Source: Nitrososphaera sp. (GTDB lineage: Archaea > Thermoproteota > Nitrososphaeria > Nitrososphaerales > Nitrososphaeraceae). Taken from it: DNA of 9,105 nucleotides. The notes below the pieces were generated by a model. That model saw only the letters and a program-made list of their open reading frames with translations, ran no database searches and was not told the origin of the DNA. The translations under genes and the position numbers were made by a program. The stretch covers positions 1 to 9,105 of the forward strand of contig JAJPDY010000032.1 in the NCBI GenBank assembly GCA_023252395.1, read 5' to 3'. Below are positions 4,752 through 9,105 of the stretch, piece after piece (the stretch's first letter is position 1; the number at the start of each line of letters is the position of its first letter).

Positions 4752-6878
4752 TTGTACAATACCGCCAAGCCAGCGGACGCCAAGGACACAGGAATTGTGC
4801 GAGGCACCAAAAAGTCTGCCATGGTAATAACAGACTTTCTCTACGCTGCAAGGGCTCGACTGAATCTAACTGCTGACTCCGGCCTGCCCTCCGTGATCAT
4901 TGGAAATGAAGTGTACAGGCGCGGCCTAGTCGACGCAAGAAAAAGAGGCGTCAGGATAAGGATAGTCACCGATGTTACCAAAGACAATGTCGCCGTCTGC
5001 AAGCAGCTGGCAGATATTTGCGAGCTGCGCCACATGGAAGGGATCAAGGCCAACTTTGGGGTGAGCGAATTTGAATATCTATCCATAGGGGCACAGCGCG
5101 CATCGCGGCCTATTTCGCAGGTCGTTTACAGTAATGCCAAGGAGATAGTCGAACAGCAGGAATACGTGTTTGAATCATTCTGGAACAGGGCCCTACCTGC
5201 CAAAAACAAAATCAGGGAGATAGAGGATGGGACAACTCCTGTAGTCACGAAAATCATCTGTGACCCGGTTGAAGTCGTCAAAAGAGCCAAGTACGTCATC
5301 GACAGCTCCGACCGGCTCTCTGCCTGCTCGCCATTTGACGGCCTGCAGACGCTTGGTGACGTCGCCCTTGACTCTATCAAGGAGGCGCTGGACAAGCACG
5401 CAAAAGGCAGGCACAATGGGGTCAGGTGGATAGGGACGATAAACGACAAAAAAGACGCAGAGATTGCCAAGGCGTTTCTGAACATGGGGATGCAGATAAG
5501 GCATGCCCGCTACATCCCGCTGAACTTTAGCGTGACTGACAAAGAGTTCAACTTTACGGTTTCAAACTTGGAAGGCGGGCATGCAGCCTTAAGCGTGCTT
5601 GCAAGCAACGACCCAGTCTATGTCGCACAGTTCAACGCCCTGTTTGAGGAGCTGTGGGGGCAGAGCGTGGATGCTTCATTGAGGATAAAGGAAGTCGAAG
5701 AAGGGAAGGGAATCCAGACAACGGAGGTCATCGAAAGCCCGGCAAGGTCGCTTGCGATGGCGTCAGAACTGATGCGAAATGCAAAAAACGAGGTTCTGGT
5801 GCTCCTTTCCACCCAGAACGCTTTCCGCCGCTCTGTCGAAACCGGCAGGATAGACTACAAGAGGATAATCGCAAACGGCGCAACGCTTCGGATGCTCGTG
5901 CCTGACGACGAAGGAGTCAAGCAGATCGTAAGCGACATCCAGATGGAGATGCCGCAGATCGAATTTGGCTATATCGACAAGAGCCTCCAGACTGGCATGT
6001 CGCTTCTCTTGGTGGACAGCACCGAGCTGGTGGTATGGGAAATGAAGGACGACACAAAAGACGACCCGCAAGAGGCTATAGGCAGGGCCACGTACTCTAA
6101 CAGCAAGTCCCTTGTCCAGTCGCTGTACCAGATATACGGCCTGCTGTGGAAGCAGACAGAGCTGTACGACACAATCAAAAAGCATAACAAGATGCAAAGC
6201 GAGTTTGTCAATATTGCGGCTCACGAAATCAGGACGCCAGTCCAGCCGATACTTGGCATGGCAGAAATCCTAGAGTCGCAGTTTACCGGAGAAAAATTAG
6301 AGATAACAAAAGACGAGATGCAACTGATAATACGCAACGCAAAGCGGCTTGAGCGCCTGACGACTGACATACTTGAAGTCACAAAGATCGAAAGCGGCTC
6401 GCTCAAGCTGAACAAGCAGACACTCGACTTGAACATAAAGGTGCAAAACGTTGCAAGGGATGCGAAAGACACGATCCCGGCAAGCAAGAAAAACAGCGTG
6501 CAGCTGGTAGTCGAGCCGGAGCCGCAGCCGTTGCTTGTGTCAGTCGACAAGTCAAGGGTCTATGAAGTCATTGCAAACCTGCTTGGCAACGCCATAAAAT
6601 TCACAAATGATGGCAACATTGTTATTAGCACTGAAAAGAAAAAGTATGGCGGCAAAGATTACGCCCTTGTAACAGTCAAGGATCAGGGCGCCGGGATTGA
6701 TCCAGAAATGATGTCAAGGTTGTTTACAAAATTTGCCAGCAAGTCCCAGCAGGGGACCGGCCTTGGGCTGTTTATTGCAAGGAGCATTGTCGAGGCGCAT
6801 GGTGGAAAGATATGGGGCGAGAATAATCCTGACGGCAGGGGCGCGATTTTTAGGTTTACGCTGCCGCTTGCTGCCTAG
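4752..6878 (+). CDS. Soluble sensor histidine kinase with three tandem sensory modules
   Basis: The 708-residue protein has no signal peptide or membrane helix, so it should sense a cytoplasmic signal. The kinase core is complete. The H-box FVNIAAHEIRTPVQPILGM has the phospho-acceptor His491. The dimerisation helices run to about 550. The ATPase domain has an N-box NLLGNAIKFTNDG (609-621), a G1 box VKDQGAGID (642-650), an F-box region RLFTKFA and a G2 box GTGLGLFIARS (668-678). Residues about 15-470 are three diverged copies of one module (about 15-160, 165-318, 323-470). Each has a central basic/beta block (GVRIRIVTD 66-74, GVRWIGTIND 223-232, GATLRMLVPDD 376-386) and ends in an aromatic helix closing on Trp144, Trp302 or Trp466. 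Copies one and two continue with an I-x-E-(I/V)-E-(D/E)-G tail. The module resembles PLD-like or TrmB-effector-like sensory domains, a tentative match. No response regulator is encoded in the window, so the kinase is an orphan here. Start TTG 4752. Confidence 0.92.
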   Translation: MYNTAKPADAKDTGIVRGTKKSAMVITDFLYAARARLNLTADSGLPSVIIGNEVYRRGLVDARKRGVRIRIVTDVTKDNVAVCKQLADICELRHMEGIKANFGVSEFEYLSIGAQRASRPISQVVYSNAKEIVEQQEYVFESFWNRALPAKNKIREIEDGTTPVVTKIICDPVEVVKRAKYVIDSSDRLSACSPFDGLQTLGDVALDSIKEALDKHAKGRHNGVRWIGTINDKKDAEIAKAFLNMGMQIRHARYIPLNFSVTDKEFNFTVSNLEGGHAALSVLASNDPVYVAQFNALFEELWGQSVDASLRIKEVEEGKGIQTTEVIESPARSLAMASELMRNAKNEVLVLLSTQNAFRRSVETGRIDYKRIIANGATLRMLVPDDEGVKQIVSDIQMEMPQIEFGYIDKSLQTGMSLLLVDSTELVVWEMKDDTKDDPQEAIGRATYSNSKSLVQSLYQIYGLLWKQTELYDTIKKHNKMQSEFVNIAAHEIRTPVQPILGMAEILESQFTGEKLEITKDEMQLIIRNAKRLERLTTDILEVTKIESGSLKLNKQTLDLNIKVQNVARDAKDTIPASKKNSVQLVVEPEPQPLLVSVDKSRVYEVIANLLGNAIKFTNDGNIVISTEKKKYGGKDYALVTVKDQGAGIDPEMMSRLFTKFASKSQQGTGLGLFIARSIVEAHGGKIWGENNPDGRGAIFRFTLPLAA

Positions 6879-7147
6879 AGGCCAGCGCTTTCAATCAGGT
6901 TTATCAGCTGGTCGTACTGCTCGACAAACTTTTTGCCCTTTGCGGTTATTGCAACGAGCCCGCTTACGCGGTGGATCATGCCCTTTTGCTCCAGCTCGTC
7001 AAAGTGGTTCATCATCTTGTCGTACGACAGCCGGGTGAAGTGCTGGACGTGGGTCGGCTTTGCGACTTCGTTGTACGCAGTGTCCTCTTCAATAGCGCAG
7101 AGGATCTCAAAGAACAATTGGAGCTTATGTCGCTTTTCTTGCCTCAA
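6875..7147 (-). CDS. Winged-helix transcription regulator (HTH_45-like), 90 aa
   Basis: The protein reads MRQEKRHKLQLFFEILCAIE and then a helix-turn-helix/wing: THVQHFTRLSYDKMMNHFDE (residues about 32-51), LEQKGMIHRVSGLVAITAKG and KKFVEQYDQLINLIESAGL. The 'LSYDKMxxHxDxLExKGxI ... T-KGxxFVxxY' pattern is that of the small archaeal HTH_45-type winged helices. The frame allows TTG at 7153 or 7147. TTG 7147 is chosen because a perfect AGGAGG (7160-7155) lies 7 nt before it but only 1 nt before 7153. The gene overlaps the 3' end of the membrane-protein gene by 23 nt, so the two are one operon with coupled translation. Its stop overlaps the convergent kinase stop at a CTAG (6875-6878). It probably regulates in response to the membrane protein, which is inference. 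Confidence 0.8.
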   Translation of the reverse strand: MRQEKRHKLQLFFEILCAIEEDTAYNEVAKPTHVQHFTRLSYDKMMNHFDELEQKGMIHRVSGLVAITAKGKKFVEQYDQLINLIESAGL

Positions 7148-7889
7148 TTTCAATCCTCCTCTTTGAAGTCACGCTGTGCATGATGTACACAAATAGCGCC
7201 AACCCTGCTATCCTTGCAAGGGCAGAGCCAATGAACGCGCCAGTGCTGTTGTCAAAGTACGCAAGGACAAGCGAGTACTGCTCGAGCCACAGGAGCGCAA
7301 ATGCCGCTGGCACGTACAGCATCTTTACGTTTGCAGCCCTGACAAGCGACGCTATGGTGTTCTTGAAAATGTATGCAAGCACTATCATATTGAATATCCT
7401 CATGTAAAAGCTGAGGTCTGCCAAGTGGGCGTAGTTAAAGTACGGGGATGATGCCAACGCCGAAGTAGGCACTATGAACGGGATCGCTACTATTGCAAGC
7501 GGAAGCATGGTCACAAGCATGTCCCTTGGCTTGACGGTCCTGCCAGACTGGCTGCTGTCCGAGTTCTTGTAGTAGTAGGAAAGCGCAATGAGCGCAAACG
7601 CCTCTGACTGGAGCGACATCTGTATCCAAAAGAACGCGGGGTACAGCAATGGATCTGCTCTGAACATGATGCTTGATATCTCAAACACAAACGACGCCCC
7701 GAGGAACGCAAATCCTACGGGAAAGCCCAGCAAGTAGCCAAAGCCGGAAAACCTGTACGACTTGAAAAAGTACCGCGAGATCATGAGCGACAGGGTCACG
7801 GAAACCGCGGTGATTATGATGGCAAGCACCGGAGCCACGGCTGGGTCAAGCAGCACGAACGGGTTGAGCACGTTCGGGTCCAGTGCCAT
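7125..7889 (-). CDS. Seven-helix membrane protein, unrecognised family (possible sensor)
   Basis: The 254-residue protein has seven strong hydrophobic segments (about 18-40, 49-70, 82-107, 124-144, 156-180, 188-211, 216-239). Basic residues cluster in loops 1-2 (FFKSYRFSG), 3-4 (KNSDSSQSGRTVKPRD) and 5-6 (IFKNTIASLVRAANVK) and in the tail TSKRRIEIEARK. The other loops and the N-terminus are acidic or neutral, so the positive-inside rule gives N-out/C-in, the topology of rhodopsins and other 7TM receptors. Helix 7 has no lysine, so it cannot be a retinal-binding rhodopsin of the usual type. Charged residues within membrane spans (Glu70, Glu96, Arg164, Glu203, Arg226) suggest a binding or conduction pocket. 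I know no named family for it. The start ATG 7889 has a TATA-like box about 30 bp upstream. The downstream winged-helix gene overlaps it, suggesting a membrane sensor with a dedicated regulator (inference). Confidence 0.85.
   Translation of the reverse strand: MALDPNVLNPFVLLDPAVAPVLAIIITAVSVTLSLMISRYFFKSYRFSGFGYLLGFPVGFAFLGASFVFEISSIMFRADPLLYPAFFWIQMSLQSEAFALIALSYYYKNSDSSQSGRTVKPRDMLVTMLPLAIVAIPFIVPTSALASSPYFNYAHLADLSFYMRIFNMIVLAYIFKNTIASLVRAANVKMLYVPAAFALLWLEQYSLVLAYFDNSTGAFIGSALARIAGLALFVYIMHSVTSKRRIEIEARKAT
7155..7160 (-). promoter_or_regulatory. Shine-Dalgarno of the 90-aa winged-helix gene
   Basis: AGGAGG on the minus strand is fully complementary to the CCUCCU anti-SD at the 16S 3' end. 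It lies 7 nt before TTG 7147 and falls on the Arg-Arg codons of the upstream membrane protein (TSKRRIE). It is the only convincing Shine-Dalgarno seen in the window and decides the start of the gene. Confidence 0.75.
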
Positions 7890-7914
7890 CTACTACCATT
7901 ATTTCGTGTCCGGG

Positions 7915-7924
7915 AAAGATAAGG
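7915..7924 (-). promoter_or_regulatory. TATA-like box of the 7TM/winged-helix operon
   Basis: The minus strand reads CCTTATCTTT, centred about 30 bp upstream of the ATG at 7889. The match is moderate; the spacing agrees with the other promoters here. Confidence 0.4.
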
Positions 7925-7928
7925 CTTG

Positions 7929-7943
7929 CTCCCCTGTAGGGAG
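7929..7943. repeat. 15-bp inverted repeat in the divergent 7TM/aldo-keto reductase promoter
   Basis: CTCCC-CTGTA-GGGAG has perfect 5-bp arms and a 5-nt spacer. It sits immediately upstream of the operon TATA box (7915-7924) and 20 bp from the TATA of the divergent reductase. It is well placed to be an operator for one or both genes, perhaps of the operon's own winged-helix product. The role is inference. Confidence 0.35.
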
Positions 7944-7962
7944 TGGCGGAATTTTCGATTCG

Positions 7963-7970
7963 TTATTATC
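7963..7970 (+). promoter_or_regulatory. TATA-like box of the aldo/keto reductase gene
   Basis: TTATTATC is centred about 28 bp upstream of the TTG at 7994. The start site would fall at about 7992, consistent with a leaderless mRNA and supporting the TTG as start. Confidence 0.45.
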
Positions 7971-7993
7971 CTGCATTCTTCTTATGTGAGGCA

Positions 7994-9105
7994 TTGTCGT
8001 CGTATGAGGTGCTAGAAGGACACGCTACTCCTGAAGGCACAAAGAAATACCAAGAGCGCGCGGTATCGCAGGACAAGCCTGCAAGCCACTTCAAGTCATT
8101 TGATAACCTGCACCTGTCAAGCATCGGGATGGGCACGTACCTGGGCCAGCCGACTCAGGAAGACGACCTGGCGGTTGAAAATGCTGTATACCAGTCGGTA
8201 AAGTCCGGCGCAGTGAACGTAATTGACACCGCGATAAACTACCGCGCCATGAAGTCTGAAAAGAGCATAGGCAGGGCGCTCTTGCGCCTTGTGCATGACG
8301 GAATCTTAAAGCGCGACCAAGTATTTGTGTCGACAAAGAACGGCTACATCACAAACGACGGCGACTTTCCAAATGTCGACGTGATGGAGTACATGCACAG
8401 GATGTACATACAGACAGACGTGATAAGCGCCGATGACATCAGCTCCGGCTACAACGTCATGAATCCTAGCTACCTTGCAAAGTGCATCGACAAGTCGCTC
8501 CTTAACATGCACCTCTCTACCATTGATCTCGTGTACATACACAACGCCTTTGAGAGCTGGAATCAGGATGTGAGCCGGGAAAAATTCATGGAAATGCTTG
8601 CAAAGGCGTTTGAAGTCTATGAAAAATACCGTGCAGAGAACAAGATCCGGTACTATGGCATGGCTACCTGGACGTGCTTCCGGGTTCCGCCAGACAACCC
8701 CGAATACCTGTCGCTAGAGCAGGCAGTGAAGGTCGCCGAAAGCGTGGGAGGAAAGAACCACGGCTTTAGGTTCATCCAGCTGCCGTACAACCTTGCCTAC
8801 AGCGAAGCGCTACTTTTAAAGAACCAGTCTGCTGGCGGGCAAGACAACCTGACGATCCTCGAAGCAGCGGGCAAGCTCGGAGTCGGCGTGTTCACGAGTA
8901 TCCCACTCTTTCAGGGGAGGCTGCTTGGCGCTCAGATCCCCGACTATGGCGGGATAAGCGACAAGGTCAGCAAACTTGTGCAGATAGTACGCTCAAGCCC
9001 TTCGGTAATTGCGCCACTTATCGGTCAGAAAAAGGCCGAGCATGTCGAGGAAAACCTGAAAGTTGCAAACATGCCGCCGCTGGACGGCGAGGAATTCAAA
9101 AAAGC
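7994..9105 (+). CDS. Aldo/keto reductase (3' end beyond window)
   Basis: The frame is open from TTG 7994 to the window end, giving 370 residues and a partial codon. The protein begins MSSYEVLEGHATPEGTKKYQ; the 'GHATPEGTxxY' opening is typical of one aldo/keto reductase subfamily. The catalytic tetrad is intact: Asp78 (NVIDTAINY), Tyr83, Lys115 (FVSTKNGYI) and His183 (VYIHNAF). The Lys-to-His distance is 68 residues against about 33 in classical members. The insertion (about 118-158) contains a conserved-looking SSGYNVMNPSYL segment seen in that subfamily. Members are cytosolic (TIM barrel) NADPH-dependent reductases of aldehydes or ketones. The substrate cannot be read from sequence. TTG 7994 is favoured because a TATA-like box lies 28 bp upstream and the conserved HATPEGT block is kept; GTG 8009 is the alternative. 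The gene is divergent from the 7TM operon with 104 bp between them. Most of the protein is present, but how much is missing cannot be told. Confidence 0.9.
   Translation, partial: MSSYEVLEGHATPEGTKKYQERAVSQDKPASHFKSFDNLHLSSIGMGTYLGQPTQEDDLAVENAVYQSVKSGAVNVIDTAINYRAMKSEKSIGRALLRLVHDGILKRDQVFVSTKNGYITNDGDFPNVDVMEYMHRMYIQTDVISADDISSGYNVMNPSYLAKCIDKSLLNMHLSTIDLVYIHNAFESWNQDVSREKFMEMLAKAFEVYEKYRAENKIRYYGMATWTCFRVPPDNPEYLSLEQAVKVAESVGGKNHGFRFIQLPYNLAYSEALLLKNQSAGGQDNLTILEAAGKLGVGVFTSIPLFQGRLLGAQIPDYGGISDKVSKLVQIVRSSPSVIAPLIGQKKAEHVEENLKVANMPPLDGEEFKK

Noticed and set aside
4841..6550. Numerous minus-strand open frames up to 153 codons opposite the kinase
   Set aside because: They are shadows of codon bias. 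Their translations are low-complexity Ser/Leu/Arg-rich with no domain pattern.
7125..7889. Microbial rhodopsin identity for the seven-helix protein
   Set aside because: Topology fits, but helix 7 lacks the retinal-binding lysine and no rhodopsin helix-3 or helix-7 motif is seen.
8091..8542. Minus-strand open frames of about 80 codons
   Set aside because: They are antisense to the aldo/keto reductase, whose catalytic tetrad and family blocks fix the plus-strand frame.

Overview
The window looks like chromosomal DNA from an ammonia-oxidising-type thaumarchaeon of the Nitrososphaera group. This is inferred from gene content, not from a marker gene. The evidence is: mannosyl-3-phosphoglycerate synthase; a MenA-like UbiA prenyltransferase; several tiny single-domain winged-helix regulators; a soluble histidine kinase with an HEIRTP H-box; TTG/GTG starts at most genes; and TATA-like boxes about 24-30 bp upstream of start codons, which implies leaderless or very short-leader mRNAs. 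No rRNA, tRNA, CRISPR array, insertion sequence or sign of recent transfer was found. Base composition looks even throughout.

Layout. (1) 1-497, minus: 5' part of mpgS, the first enzyme of mannosylglycerate (compatible solute) synthesis. It is divergent from (2) 614-2347, plus: a CPA2/Kef-type cation/proton antiporter with a C-terminal CBS pair. They share a 116-bp promoter region with a small palindrome between the two TATA boxes. (3) 2402-2533, minus: a 43-aa, highly charged small ORF, divergent from (4) 2662-3063, plus: a DUF2203-family protein. (5) 3064-3444, minus: a winged-helix protein that converges on (4) with no gap. It is divergent from (6) 3501-3764, plus: an 87-aa helix-turn-helix protein. 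The shared TATA of (5) and (6) sits inside a perfect 6-bp-arm inverted repeat, a good candidate autoregulatory operator. (7) 3807-4688, plus: MenA-like prenyltransferase (menaquinone side-chain attachment). (8) 4752-6878, plus: a soluble sensor histidine kinase whose sensory half is three diverged copies of one ~155-residue module. (9, 10) 7889-6875, minus: a two-gene operon of a seven-helix membrane protein followed by a 90-aa winged-helix protein. The two overlap by 23 nt, and the second gene has a perfect Shine-Dalgarno inside the first. (11) 7994-9105, plus, cut by the window end: an aldo/keto reductase.

How the parts may fit together. mpgS and the antiporter plausibly belong to osmotic/ionic homeostasis, since anionic mannosylglycerate needs a K+ counter-ion. 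The right half is rich in signalling: an orphan kinase, a 7TM/winged-helix pair and two further regulators. The most novel-looking unit is the 7TM plus winged-helix operon, which could be a compact membrane-sensor/transcription-factor pair. It has no recognised family on the membrane side. Functions beyond family level are inference throughout.
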